Positions 24,890-33,513 of a stretch of 64,000 nucleotides of DNA are shown here, piece after piece (within the stretch, counting starts at the first letter, position 1; each line of letters starts with the position of its first letter). Source of the DNA: Actinocorallia sp039871655 (GTDB taxonomy: Bacteria > Actinomycetota > Actinomycetes > Streptosporangiales > Streptosporangiaceae). Both the position numbers and the translations under genes were made by a program. The DNA is taken from assembly GCF_039871655.1 (NCBI RefSeq), contig NZ_JBDPLZ010000006.1, positions 62,001 through 126,000 on the forward strand, written 5' to 3'. The notes beneath the pieces are model-generated. The model saw only the letters and a program-made list of their open reading frames with translations, did not search any database and was not told where the DNA came from.

Positions 24890-25750
24890 ATGGTGAGCAG
24901 TCCGGAAAGACAGGTACGGGAAGCGTCGCAGAGTAAGACGATGGGGTTGCTGGCACGGCTGGGACTGGCCGCGCGGGGTGTGCTCTACATGCTGACGGGG
25001 CTGCTGGCCCTGCGGATCGCCTTCGGCTCCGGAGAGGAGGAGGCGGACAGCTCCGGTGCCGTGCAGACCTTGGCGGACGAGCCGGGCGGGGAGGTCCTGC
25101 TGTGGCTCGTCGTCGTCGGGCTGGCTGGACTCGCGCTGTGGCGCCTGGCGGAAGCCGCGTTCGGGCAGGCCGGGCCGGAGGGCCACAAGGCGTCCAAGCG
25201 GCTCGCCTCCCTGGGGCGCGGGATCCTCTACACCGCCCTCTTCGCCACGACGCTGCTGTTCACCATCGGGGCCGGCGGCCAGAAGTCCAGCGACTCCCGG
25301 TCCAAGGACCTCACCGGCCAGGCCATGCACGACATCCCCGGTGGGCGCTGGCTCGTCCTCCTCGCCGGGATCGGCTTCATCGCCGCCTCCGTCTGGATGG
25401 GCTGGAAGGCCCTCGCCGACAAGGACTTCATGGAGAAGCTCAGCGTCTCCGGCCGGGCCCGCGAGATCGTCGAGAAGCTCGGCATGTTCGGCTACGCCGC
25501 CCGCTCCACCGTCTACGCCGGCATCGGCGTCTTCCTCGCCTACGCCGCCGTCACCTTCGACCCCGACAAGGCCAAGGGCATCGACGGCACCCTCCGCGAA
25601 CTCGCCGGCACCCCCGTCGGCCCCTGGCTCCTGGCCCTCGTCGCACTGGGCCTCGTCGTCTTCGGCGCCTACTCCTGCTGCGAGGCCCGCTGGCGTCGCG
25701 TCACCCCCGGCGGCCCCCTCCCGACTCCCCGACCCGGCCCGTCCCGGTGA
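24890..25750 (+). CDS. DUF1206 domain membrane protein
   Basis: A 286-residue integral membrane protein made of three repeated units, each with two hydrophobic helices: L-G-L-A-A-R-G-V-L-Y-M-L-T-G near 25, L-G-R-G-I-L-Y-T-A-L-F near 105, and F-G-Y-A-A-R-S-T-V-Y-A-G near 204. The repeated R-G/S-x-x-Y-x-x-x-G core is the DUF1206 signature. The family's function is unknown. The cytoplasmic C-terminus is Arg/Pro-rich. Confidence 0.85.
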   Translation: MVSSPERQVREASQSKTMGLLARLGLAARGVLYMLTGLLALRIAFGSGEEEADSSGAVQTLADEPGGEVLLWLVVVGLAGLALWRLAEAAFGQAGPEGHKASKRLASLGRGILYTALFATTLLFTIGAGGQKSSDSRSKDLTGQAMHDIPGGRWLVLLAGIGFIAASVWMGWKALADKDFMEKLSVSGRAREIVEKLGMFGYAARSTVYAGIGVFLAYAAVTFDPDKAKGIDGTLRELAGTPVGPWLLALVALGLVVFGAYSCCEARWRRVTPGGPLPTPRPGPSR

Positions 25751-25857
25751 CGGGCCGTCGGCCTGCCGCAGGCCACTCTCCCTTCCCCGTCACCGGACCT
25801 GCCCGCGGAGAATGCGGAGCAGATCGCTAATGTCCCGGAAAGCCGAGCCGAGACGGC

Positions 25858-26754
25858 ATGGGCACGGGAGTGAGGAGCACCACGGTGACCACGCGGAACA
25901 CGAATTCCAGACCCTCCGGCCCCGGCGGGTCCGAATGGCTCTTCGGCATCGGGATGACGTTCGGGCAGGACACCCCGGCGCACGGGACGATGAGGTCGGG
26001 TCCGTGGATGACCGGCCCGGACGGAGCGCCGAACGCCGCGGCACTGGGCGTCCTCATCGACGACACCCTGACCCTGGCCGCCGTCCTCCGCCGTCCGGCG
26101 TCGCACTGGCTGGTCACCACGGAGGTGTCGATCGACCACGTCGCGCCCCTCCCCCTCGACGGCCGGACGCTCACGAGCCGCGGCGAGGTCGTGTCCGCGG
26201 ACTCCGGCGGAGCGCTGGCGACGGGAACGATCCAGGACGAGTCAGGCCAGGCCCTGGCCCTGATGTCCCTACGCAGCCGTTACGTGCCCGGCGTTCCCGA
26301 GCAGCAGCCGCCCGGCATGACCGACCCGGCCCTCGCGGACGGTCCGCCGGCCGAGGAGCCCGCAAGACCCGAATACCCCGAGCCCGAGCGGAAGTCCCTG
26401 CTCTCGATGCTGGACGCCTCTCTCGAACCCGAGGACGGGCAGGTGAAGCTGCGGATGCCCGGCGATCCCTTCCTGGGCAACCTGAGGGGCACCCTGCACG
26501 GCGGAATCGCCCTGTGCGCCTCCCAGCTCGCCGCCTCCTACTGGCTCCCCGCCGAAGAAGGCATGTCCATCGCCTCCACCCGCATCACCTACCTCCGCGG
26601 CCTGGAGCTGTCCGGCCCCGTCGAGTTCACCGCCCGCCCCGTCCACCACGGCCGCACCTTCCGCCTCATCGAGGTGACCTCCCGCACCGCGTCCGGCAAG
26701 CCCGCCACCATCGCCACCGTCAGCGGCTACGCCGGGAGCGCCCGAGAGAGCTGA
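25858..26754 (+). CDS. PaaI-like double hotdog thioesterase
   Basis: A 298-residue protein with two hotdog units. The first (about 30-145) carries A-A-A-L-G-V-L-I-D-D-T-L and the second (about 180-295) the more typical G-T-L-H-G-G-I-A-L-C-A-S, which is the PaaI-type acyl-CoA thioesterase site. It likely hydrolyses an acyl-CoA. The linker is Pro/Glu-rich. Start ATG 25858 or a downstream GTG. It is followed by a strong terminator hairpin. No operon partners. Confidence 0.82.
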   Translation: MGTGVRSTTVTTRNTNSRPSGPGGSEWLFGIGMTFGQDTPAHGTMRSGPWMTGPDGAPNAAALGVLIDDTLTLAAVLRRPASHWLVTTEVSIDHVAPLPLDGRTLTSRGEVVSADSGGALATGTIQDESGQALALMSLRSRYVPGVPEQQPPGMTDPALADGPPAEEPARPEYPEPERKSLLSMLDASLEPEDGQVKLRMPGDPFLGNLRGTLHGGIALCASQLAASYWLPAEEGMSIASTRITYLRGLELSGPVEFTARPVHHGRTFRLIEVTSRTASGKPATIATVSGYAGSARES

Positions 26755-26765
26755 TCCACCGCACC

Positions 26766-26790
26766 GCCCGCGCCGTGAGACGGCGCGGGC
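26766..26790 (+). terminator. Hairpin terminator after thioesterase
   Basis: Perfect 11-bp stem GCCCGCGCCGT / ACGGCGCGGGC with a GAG loop, 11 bp after the thioesterase stop. Confidence 0.7.
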
Positions 26791-26809
26791 GTCACGGGGC
26801 GCGCTTCGT

Positions 26810-26908
26810 TCAGGCGGTGCGCAGGGCCGCGAAGAAGGTTTCGGCCTGGGTGATCTCGATGCGGAAGGGGCGGATGCTGGTGGAACCGGAGTTCTGCGTC
26901 GTCGTCAT
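26810..26908 (-). pseudogene. Epoxide hydrolase N-terminal remnant
   Basis: A 32-codon reading frame containing S-I-R-P-F-R-I-E-I-T-Q-A, the start of the EHN domain of bacterial epoxide hydrolases (usual form I-R-P-F-x-I-x-I-P-Q-A-x-L-x-D-L). Eleven residues later it runs into a stop, and no alpha/beta-hydrolase body follows. It sits divergent from a WYL regulator, the usual genomic position of the intact gene. It is therefore most likely the residue of an internal deletion. Confidence 0.6.
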
Positions 26909-26929
26909 GGCTTCACGGTAGAAGGCATA

Positions 26930-26948
26930 TAGGAACATTAGATTCCTA
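26930..26948. promoter_or_regulatory. Inverted repeat between hydrolase remnant and WYL regulator
   Basis: TAGGAA-N7-TTCCTA lies in the 60-bp divergent space 21 bp from the regulator start. It is the probable operator of the WYL regulator, kept although the target gene is broken. Confidence 0.5.
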
Positions 26949-26968
26949 ATAGCGGCATACTCTGAAGA

Positions 26969-27991
26969 ATGCTGGAAACCTCGGCGAGGCTGCTCGCCCT
27001 GCTCTCCCTCCTGCAGTCGCGGCCGGACTGGCCCGGCCCGGAGTTGGCCGAACGGCTCGGCGTGAGCACCCGCACGATCCGCAACGACATCGACCGCCTG
27101 CGCGGACTCGGCTACCCCGTGGACGCCGCCCGCGGCCCGGCCGGCGCCTACCGGCTCGGCGCGGGCGCGAAACTCCCGCCCCTGCTGCTCGACGACGAGG
27201 AGGCCGTCGCCGTCGCGATCGGGCTGCGGGCCGGCACCGGCATCAGCGGCATCCGGGAGAGCAGCGGACGCGCCCTGGCGAAACTGGAGCAGGTACTCCC
27301 CCACCGGCTGCGCCGCCAGGTGACCGCGATCCACGAGTCGACCTCCAAGGCGCCGGAGAACAACGGCGAGAACGTCGAGGACCCCGAGGTCGACGCCGCG
27401 GTCCTCACCCAGATCGCGTCGGCGATCCGCGACCGCGAGTGGTTCCGCTTCGACTACGAGACGGAACCCGAGGCCCCGGCCGACGGCCCTCCGTCCGCGA
27501 CGTCCGCCGCCTCCGGCCGCGGACTCGTCGAGCCCTACCGCCTGGTCAGCTGGCGGCGGCGCTGGTACCTCGTGGGGCGAGACCCGCGGTCCGCCGCCTG
27601 GTCCGCCTACCGGGCCGACTGGATCACCCCCCGGCCGCCGACCCGCCGCGTCTTCACCCCCGTCCCGTTGCCCGGCCTCGACTACACGAGCTTCGTCCTG
27701 CGCGACGTGGCGTCCACCGGCTGGAAGGTCCACGCCCGCATCACCGTCTTCGCCCCCGCCGAAGAGGTCCTCGCCCGCATCAACGCCACCGTCGGGGTCG
27801 TCGAGTCCGTCGACGAGAACCGCTGCGTCCTCGTCACGGGCGGGGACAGCCTGGAGATCATCGCCGTCTACATCGGCATGCTCGGCCTCGACTTCGAGGT
27901 CACCGACCCGCCCGACCTCGTCGCCCATCTGGCCGCCCTCGGCGAACGCTACCTGCGCGCGGTCGGCGGGAAACAGAGAGGACATGCTTAG
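26969..27991 (+). CDS. WYL-domain (YafY-like) transcriptional regulator
   Basis: A 340-residue protein. The N-terminal HTH_11 reads L-L-A-L-L-S-L-L-Q-S-R-P-D-W-P-G-P-E-L-A-E-R-L-G-V-S-T-R-T-I-R-N-D-I-D-R-L. The WYL domain follows (E-P-Y-R-L-V-S-W-R-R-R-W-Y-L-V-G, then A-Y-R-A-D-W-I) and the C-terminal WCX extension after it. WYL proteins sense nucleic acids or other ligands. Here the partner gene on the other side of the divergent promoter is only a 32-codon epoxide hydrolase remnant, so this may be an orphan regulator. Confidence 0.88.
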   Translation: MLETSARLLALLSLLQSRPDWPGPELAERLGVSTRTIRNDIDRLRGLGYPVDAARGPAGAYRLGAGAKLPPLLLDDEEAVAVAIGLRAGTGISGIRESSGRALAKLEQVLPHRLRRQVTAIHESTSKAPENNGENVEDPEVDAAVLTQIASAIRDREWFRFDYETEPEAPADGPPSATSAASGRGLVEPYRLVSWRRRWYLVGRDPRSAAWSAYRADWITPRPPTRRVFTPVPLPGLDYTSFVLRDVASTGWKVHARITVFAPAEEVLARINATVGVVESVDENRCVLVTGGDSLEIIAVYIGMLGLDFEVTDPPDLVAHLAALGERYLRAVGGKQRGHA

Positions 27992-28087
27992 ATCTGATGA
28001 TTTAATCCACCTGGTCTGAGCATACTTGGAGCCCCGAAGAAGTCACTGCCGTCAATCCCCGTACGTTTCCCGCAGGAGGCCGCGACC

Positions 28088-31000
28088 GTGACCGCCGATC
28101 GTTCCGTACGTCTCGAAGACCGCTACGAACTACTCGACGGGGAGGTCCACCTTTCGGGACTGCAGGCCCTGGTACGGGTTCCCTTCGACCAGATGCGCAT
28201 GGACCGCCGGAACGGGTTGAGGACGGCGGTCTTCGTCTCCGGTTACGAGGGCTCCCCGCTGGGCGGCTACGACCTGGAGCTGAACCGCCGGAAGAAACTG
28301 CTCGACGCGCACGACGTCGTGTTCAGGCCCGCGGTCAACGAGGAGCTCGCCGCGAACGCGGTGCAGGGCTCGCAGCTCGTCTCGACGATGGAGGGGCGGA
28401 CCCACGACGGCGTCGTCGGCGTCTGGTACGGCAAGGCGCCCGGCCTCGACCGGGCCACCGACGCGCTGCGGCACGCCAACCTCGGCGGCGCGGCCCCGAA
28501 CGGCGGTGTGCTCGCGCTGGTCGGCGACGACGTGATCGCGAAGTCCTCGACCGTGCCGAGCGGCTCGGAGACCGCCATGGCCGGGATCGGCCTGGCCGTG
28601 CTGGTCCCCTCCGATCCGCAGGACATCCTGGATCTGGGCCTGCACGGCATCGCGTTGTCCCGGTTCAGCGGGCTGTGGGCCGGCCTGAAACTGGCCACGA
28701 ACGTCGTCGACGGCACGGGCACCACGACGGTCAGCAGCGGCCGGGTGGCCCCCGTCCACCCGGACAGGGAGATCGACGGGCGGCCGTTCGTCCACGGTGT
28801 CTCGGCGGACTTCCTCCAGCCGAACCTGGCCGCGCTCGAAAGCAGCCTCGTCACGTCACGGGTGGAGCTGGCCCGCAGATACGCGTACGCGAACGGCCTC
28901 AACAAGGTCGAGGGCGATCCCCAGGCGAAGGTGGGGATCATCGCCGCCGGAAGCACATACCTGGACGTGCACCAGGCCCTGACGGCTCTCGGCGTCTCCC
29001 GGGCGGATCTCGGCTCCTCGGGAATCCGCGTCCTGAAGCTGGGGATGATCCACCCGCTGGAGCCGCGGATCGTGGAGGAGTTCGCCGCGGGCCTCGAAGA
29101 GATCGTCGTCGTCGAGGAGAAGCGGCAGTTCATCGAGCTGGCGCTCAAGGACCTCCTCTACGGCAAACCAGGCGCCCCACTCATCTCCGGCAAACGCACT
29201 CCGGACGGCGAGCCTCTCCTCCGCGCCCATTCCGACCTTCCGCCACATCTCATCGCCGAGGCCCTGGCTCCCCGGCTGCTCGCGCGCCTCGGCCGCGGAC
29301 GCGTCCGGGCGGAGAAGCCGACCCAGCGCACGCCGCCGCTGCTGCCGGTGATACCCCGGACCCCTTACTTCTGCTCCGGCTGCCCGCACAACCGCTCCAC
29401 CGCCGTGCCCGAAGGCTCCCTGGTCGGAGCCGGGATCGGCTGCCACACCCTGGCCACGCTGATGCCGAGGGAACGGGTGGGCGACATCATCGGGCTCTGC
29501 CAGATGGGCGGTGAAGGCGCGGCCTGGATCGGGATGGCGCCCTTCCTCGGGCGCCGGCACCTCATCCAGAACATCGGGGACGGGACGTTCCACCACTCCG
29601 GCGGCCTCGCGATCCGCGCCTCCGTCGCGGCGGGCTCGAACATCACCTACAAGCTGCTCTACAACGACGCCGTCGCCATGACCGGCGGGCAGCCGGCGAT
29701 CGGCCGGATGCCGGTGCCCCAGGTGGTCGGGGCGCTACTCGCGGAGGGCGTGTCCAAGGTGGTGATCACCACCGAGGATCCCGGGCGCTACAAGAAGGTA
29801 CGCCTCCCCCGCGGCGTCGAGGTCCGCCACCGGGACCTCCTGCTGCGGACGCAGGAGGAGCTGGCGGCCGTCGAAGGCGTCACCGTGCTGATCCACGACC
29901 AGGAGTGCGCCACCGAGCTCCGCCGCAAGCGCAAGCGCGGGCGCGCCGCGGACCCCGAGCGGCGCGTCTTCATCAACGAGCGCGTGTGCGAGGGCTGCGG
30001 CGACTGCGGCACGAAGTCCAACTGCCTCTCGCTGCACCCCGTGGAGACCGAGTTCGGACGCAAGACCCGGATCCACCAGGCGTCGTGCAACAAGGACTTC
30101 TCGTGCCTGGACGGGGACTGCCCATCCTTCGTCACCGTCCGCCCCGGCAGGAGGACGGCCCGGGTCGCCGAGCCGTTCACCGGCCGGGACCTGCCCGAAC
30201 CGGAGCTCAGGGTCGACCCCGCCGACTTCACCATGCGCATCACCGGCATCGGCGGGACGGGCGTGGTGACGACCGCGCAGATCATCTCCACCGCCGCGAC
30301 GATGGCGGGCATGCACGTGCGCGGCCTGGACCAGCTGGGCCTGGCGCAGAAGGGCGGCGCGGTCGTCTCCGACATCAGGCTGTCGACCTCCCCGTTCGTC
30401 GGCGCCAACAAGGCGGGGCCGGGCGAGTGCGACCTCTACCTGGGCTGCGACATGCTGGTGGCCGGGAGCGAGGCGAACCTGGCCGTCACCTCGCCCGAGC
30501 GGACCATCGCGATCGTCTCCACGACGAAGGTCCCGACGGGGGCGATGGTGGCCGACACGAAGGTCGCCTTCCCGTCCGTGGACGAGCTCACCGAGGGCAT
30601 CCGGGCTCTCACCCGCCGCGGGCTCGGCGCCTTCGCCGACGCCGGCGGCATCGTCCAGAGGCTGTTCGACGACGACCAGTACGCCAACGTCTTCCTGGTC
30701 GGCATGGCGGTGCAGGCCGGGGCGCTGCCGGTGCCCGCGGACAAGCTGGAGCAGGCGATCGGGCTCAACGGGGTGGCCGTCGAGCGCAATCTCGAGGCGT
30801 TCCGCCGGGGACGGCAGCTCATCGCCGACCCGGAGGGCCTCCAGGCGGCTCTTCCCGCACGTTCCGAGAGCCGTGCCGCGCCGAGCGCGCAGGTCGAGGC
30901 GATCGCGTCCTCGGTCAGGTCGGGCGGGGACACCGTGCTCGCCGGGCTCGTCTCCCGGAGGGTCGCCGAACTGGTCGCGTACCAGGACGCGAGGTACGCG

Positions 31001-31549
31001 GAGCGGTACGCCGAGATCCTGGAGCGGGTCCGGGCGCGGGAAGCCGAGTCCCTGGGCGGCTCCGGGCCCGTCTCCCATGCCGTGGCGAAGAACCTCTACA
31101 AGCTCATGGCGTACAAGGACGAGTACGAGGTCGCCAGGCTCTCGCTCGATCCGGCGTTCGAGCGGGCGGTGCGGGAGCGGTTCGGTGAAGGCGCCCGCTA
31201 CTCCTACCGGCTCCATCCCCCCGTGCTGCGCGCCCTGGGCATGGACGGGAAGATCGGCTTCGGTCCGTGGTCCAGGCCCGCGCTGCGAGCCCTGCGCGGT
31301 ATGCGGCGGCTGCGGGGGACGCGGCTGGACCCCTTCGGCCGCGCCCGGGTGCGGGTCGTGGAGCGCGCCCTCGTCGAGGAGTACGTCGAAGCGGTCACCA
31401 CGGCCCTGCGGTCCCTGACCCCCGAGAACCGGGCACTCGTGACCGAGATAGCGGAACTACCCGACATGGTGCGGGGATACGAGGACCTGAAGCTGGCCAA
31501 CGTCACCGCATATCGGGCCGAACTCGCGGCCCGCCTTCAGTCCCTGTGA
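28088..31549 (+). CDS. Indolepyruvate ferredoxin oxidoreductase, fused alpha/beta (IorAB-like)
   Basis: An 1153-residue 2-oxoacid:ferredoxin oxidoreductase of the single-chain type. The N-terminal half holds pyrimidine- and pyrophosphate-binding TPP domains (G-Y-E-G-S-P-L-G-G-Y-D near 57; G-D-G-T-F-H-H-S near 496). A Cys cluster near 633-645 (V-C-E-G-C-G-D-C) and a second set near 660-675 fit iron-sulfur binding, and the gamma domain begins at I-T-G-I-G-G-T-G-V-V. Such enzymes oxidise aryl-pyruvates or branched 2-oxoacids to acyl-CoA. GTG 28088 is preceded by CAGGAGG. It is probably co-transcribed with the following oxidoreductase 10 bp downstream. Confidence 0.92.
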   Translation: MTADRSVRLEDRYELLDGEVHLSGLQALVRVPFDQMRMDRRNGLRTAVFVSGYEGSPLGGYDLELNRRKKLLDAHDVVFRPAVNEELAANAVQGSQLVSTMEGRTHDGVVGVWYGKAPGLDRATDALRHANLGGAAPNGGVLALVGDDVIAKSSTVPSGSETAMAGIGLAVLVPSDPQDILDLGLHGIALSRFSGLWAGLKLATNVVDGTGTTTVSSGRVAPVHPDREIDGRPFVHGVSADFLQPNLAALESSLVTSRVELARRYAYANGLNKVEGDPQAKVGIIAAGSTYLDVHQALTALGVSRADLGSSGIRVLKLGMIHPLEPRIVEEFAAGLEEIVVVEEKRQFIELALKDLLYGKPGAPLISGKRTPDGEPLLRAHSDLPPHLIAEALAPRLLARLGRGRVRAEKPTQRTPPLLPVIPRTPYFCSGCPHNRSTAVPEGSLVGAGIGCHTLATLMPRERVGDIIGLCQMGGEGAAWIGMAPFLGRRHLIQNIGDGTFHHSGGLAIRASVAAGSNITYKLLYNDAVAMTGGQPAIGRMPVPQVVGALLAEGVSKVVITTEDPGRYKKVRLPRGVEVRHRDLLLRTQEELAAVEGVTVLIHDQECATELRRKRKRGRAADPERRVFINERVCEGCGDCGTKSNCLSLHPVETEFGRKTRIHQASCNKDFSCLDGDCPSFVTVRPGRRTARVAEPFTGRDLPEPELRVDPADFTMRITGIGGTGVVTTAQIISTAATMAGMHVRGLDQLGLAQKGGAVVSDIRLSTSPFVGANKAGPGECDLYLGCDMLVAGSEANLAVTSPERTIAIVSTTKVPTGAMVADTKVAFPSVDELTEGIRALTRRGLGAFADAGGIVQRLFDDDQYANVFLVGMAVQAGALPVPADKLEQAIGLNGVAVERNLEAFRRGRQLIADPEGLQAALPARSESRAAPSAQVEAIASSVRSGGDTVLAGLVSRRVAELVAYQDARYAERYAEILERVRAREAESLGGSGPVSHAVAKNLYKLMAYKDEYEVARLSLDPAFERAVRERFGEGARYSYRLHPPVLRALGMDGKIGFGPWSRPALRALRGMRRLRGTRLDPFGRARVRVVERALVEEYVEAVTTALRSLTPENRALVTEIAELPDMVRGYEDLKLANVTAYRAELAARLQSL

Positions 31550-31559
31550 GGAAGATCCC

Positions 31560-32468
31560 ATGAAAGCAGCGCGGTACCACCGGTTCGGCGACCCGGAGGT
31601 CCTGTCCGTCGAGGAGATCGACCCGCCCCGGCCCGGCGAAGGCGAGGTCCTGGTCCGCGTCGCGGCGACCACCTTCAACCCCGTCGACTCCCATCTCCGC
31701 CAGGGAGCGCTGCAGGCCTTCTACCCCGTCGCCCTGCCGCACACGCCCGGCATAGACGTCTCCGGCACGGTCGCCGAACTCGGCGCCGGCGTCGAAGGAC
31801 TCGCCGTCGGAGACGAGATCATCGCGTTCCTCCCCCTCGACAGGCCGGGCGCGTCCGCGGAGTACGCCGTCGTCCCGGCGGGCCTGTCGGCTCCCGCGCC
31901 CGGGACCGTCCCGCTCACCGACGCCGCCGCCCTTCCCTCCTCCGGGCTCACCGCGTTCCAGGTGCTGTTCGAGCACGGCGGGCTCCGGGCGGGGCAGCGG
32001 GTGCTCATCACCGCCGCGGGCGGCTCCGTGGGAGGCTTCGCGACCCGGCTCGCCGTCGCCGCGGGCGCCGTCGTGGTGGCCTCGGCGGGCCCGCACCACG
32101 CCGACCGCCTCCGGGACCACGGCGCCCACGAGATCGTCGGCCGCACCGACGGCCTCTCCCCGGACGCGCTCGAACCCGTCGACCTGGTCGTGAACCTCGC
32201 CCCCGTCCCCGCCCCGGAGCTGTCCGGATTCCTCCTCCCCGGAGGCACGCTGATCTCGGTGACGACCCCGGCCGCCGACGACCCGGCGCGCGGTATCCGC
32301 GGCACCCGCGTCAACGTCCGCCCCGACGGAGCACAACTGGCCCGCCTCGCCGCCGACCTCGACGCCGGACGCCTCTCCCTCCGCATCGGCGACCGGCTCC
32401 CCCTCACCCGTCTCGTCGAAGCCCACAGGGGCGAGACGCAGAGCAAGACCCTGATCATCCCCGAGTGA
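31560..32468 (+). CDS. NADP-dependent zinc-free MDR oxidoreductase
   Basis: A 302-residue quinone-oxidoreductase-like medium-chain reductase. It starts M-K-A-A-R-Y-H-R-F-G-D-P-E-V, has P-H-T-P-G-I-D-V-S-G-T-V in the substrate domain and V-L-I-T-A-A-G-G-S-V-G-G-F-A as the nucleotide loop. There are no structural zinc cysteines. It would reduce an activated double bond or quinone with NADPH. TGAGGAAG precedes the ATG. It is 10 bp downstream of the large ferredoxin oxidoreductase, so an operon is likely. Confidence 0.88.
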   Translation: MKAARYHRFGDPEVLSVEEIDPPRPGEGEVLVRVAATTFNPVDSHLRQGALQAFYPVALPHTPGIDVSGTVAELGAGVEGLAVGDEIIAFLPLDRPGASAEYAVVPAGLSAPAPGTVPLTDAAALPSSGLTAFQVLFEHGGLRAGQRVLITAAGGSVGGFATRLAVAAGAVVVASAGPHHADRLRDHGAHEIVGRTDGLSPDALEPVDLVVNLAPVPAPELSGFLLPGGTLISVTTPAADDPARGIRGTRVNVRPDGAQLARLAADLDAGRLSLRIGDRLPLTRLVEAHRGETQSKTLIIPE

Positions 32469-32505
32469 AGAACCTCGTGGTCTCCCCGACTAAGGCAGTG
32501 ATGTC

Positions 32506-33417
32506 ATGACCCCTTCGTTGTCCAGCCCGGATGCCGTGGTCCTCGGCACGAACACGATGGACGCCACCGCTGCGTTCCTGCAGAACCTCGGATTCGCCGA
32601 GGTCGACAGGACGGTGCTCACCGCGGACGCCTCGCAGGCGCTGTACGGGCTCACCGGCGAGGCCGAGCAGCGGACCTTCGCCGTGCGGGACGCGTCCGGC
32701 CAGGCCCTTCCCGGCCGGATCCGGGTGGTGCGGACCGACGAAGAGCCCCTGCCCTACGACGCGTACCGGACCGGCGGCCACGCGATCGACGTCTACTGCC
32801 TCGACCAGGAAGAAGGCTCCCGCCTGGCGAAAGAAGGCGGCGCGGACGTCGGCGAGACGACCGTCTTCAAGACCCCGTTCTTCACCCTGACCGGAACGTT
32901 CTGCATCATCCCGGGCGGCGGTCCGGTGGTCCTGCTGGGCGCCGAACGCCGGCTGCCCAGCGTCCTCGACAACGACCCGTCCCGGATCTTCTCCCAGGTG
33001 CACAGCCTGATCTGGGTCGTCCCCGAACTCGGCCCGTCCCTGGAGTTCTTCGCCGCCGCGGGCCTGCCGGAGGTCCGCCGCAACGTCTTCGACGCCGACC
33101 CGGCCGTGGCCGGCCTGATGGCCCTGCCCGAGCCGGTGCCGTTCTCGATGGCGCTGCTCGCGGACGAGCAGTCGACCCCGTCCCGTCTGGAACTGCTCGG
33201 CTTCGACTCCCCGGACGTGCCCCTCACCCCGGACCCGGGCCGCCCCCTGCGCCCCGGACAGCTCCTCCTGTCGTTCTCCGTCGACTCGGTCGACGACACC
33301 ATGGCCCTCCTCGCCCGGCACGGCGCGTCCTTCGGCCCGGCCGCCACCGTCGGCGCCGCCCGGGCCGTCACCGCCCAGGCCCCCGGAGACATCTGGCTCG
33401 AACTGCGCTCCCGCTGA
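32506..33417 (+). CDS. VOC family protein (two glyoxalase modules)
   Basis: A 303-residue protein with at least two vicinal-oxygen-chelate units (about 8-145 and 160-300). Signs are N-T-M-D-A-T-A-A-F-L-Q-N-L-G-F near the start, H-S-L-I-W-V-V-P-E-L-G-P-S-L-E-F-F in the middle, and P-G-D-I-W-L-E-L at the end. The fold is used by dioxygenases and lyases; the metal ligands are not all obvious here, so the activity cannot be named. It follows the reductase on the same strand by 37 bp and may belong to the same transcript. Confidence 0.8.
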   Translation: MTPSLSSPDAVVLGTNTMDATAAFLQNLGFAEVDRTVLTADASQALYGLTGEAEQRTFAVRDASGQALPGRIRVVRTDEEPLPYDAYRTGGHAIDVYCLDQEEGSRLAKEGGADVGETTVFKTPFFTLTGTFCIIPGGGPVVLLGAERRLPSVLDNDPSRIFSQVHSLIWVVPELGPSLEFFAAAGLPEVRRNVFDADPAVAGLMALPEPVPFSMALLADEQSTPSRLELLGFDSPDVPLTPDPGRPLRPGQLLLSFSVDSVDDTMALLARHGASFGPAATVGAARAVTAQAPGDIWLELRSR

Positions 33418-33513
33418 CGCCGACCGCTCCGAGCGGAACCGGACGGCGTTGAAGATCTCTTGTCCCGGGTGCGGGGCTGGCCCGACCCCGCACCGGGGAC
33501 ACCCGACAGCGTG

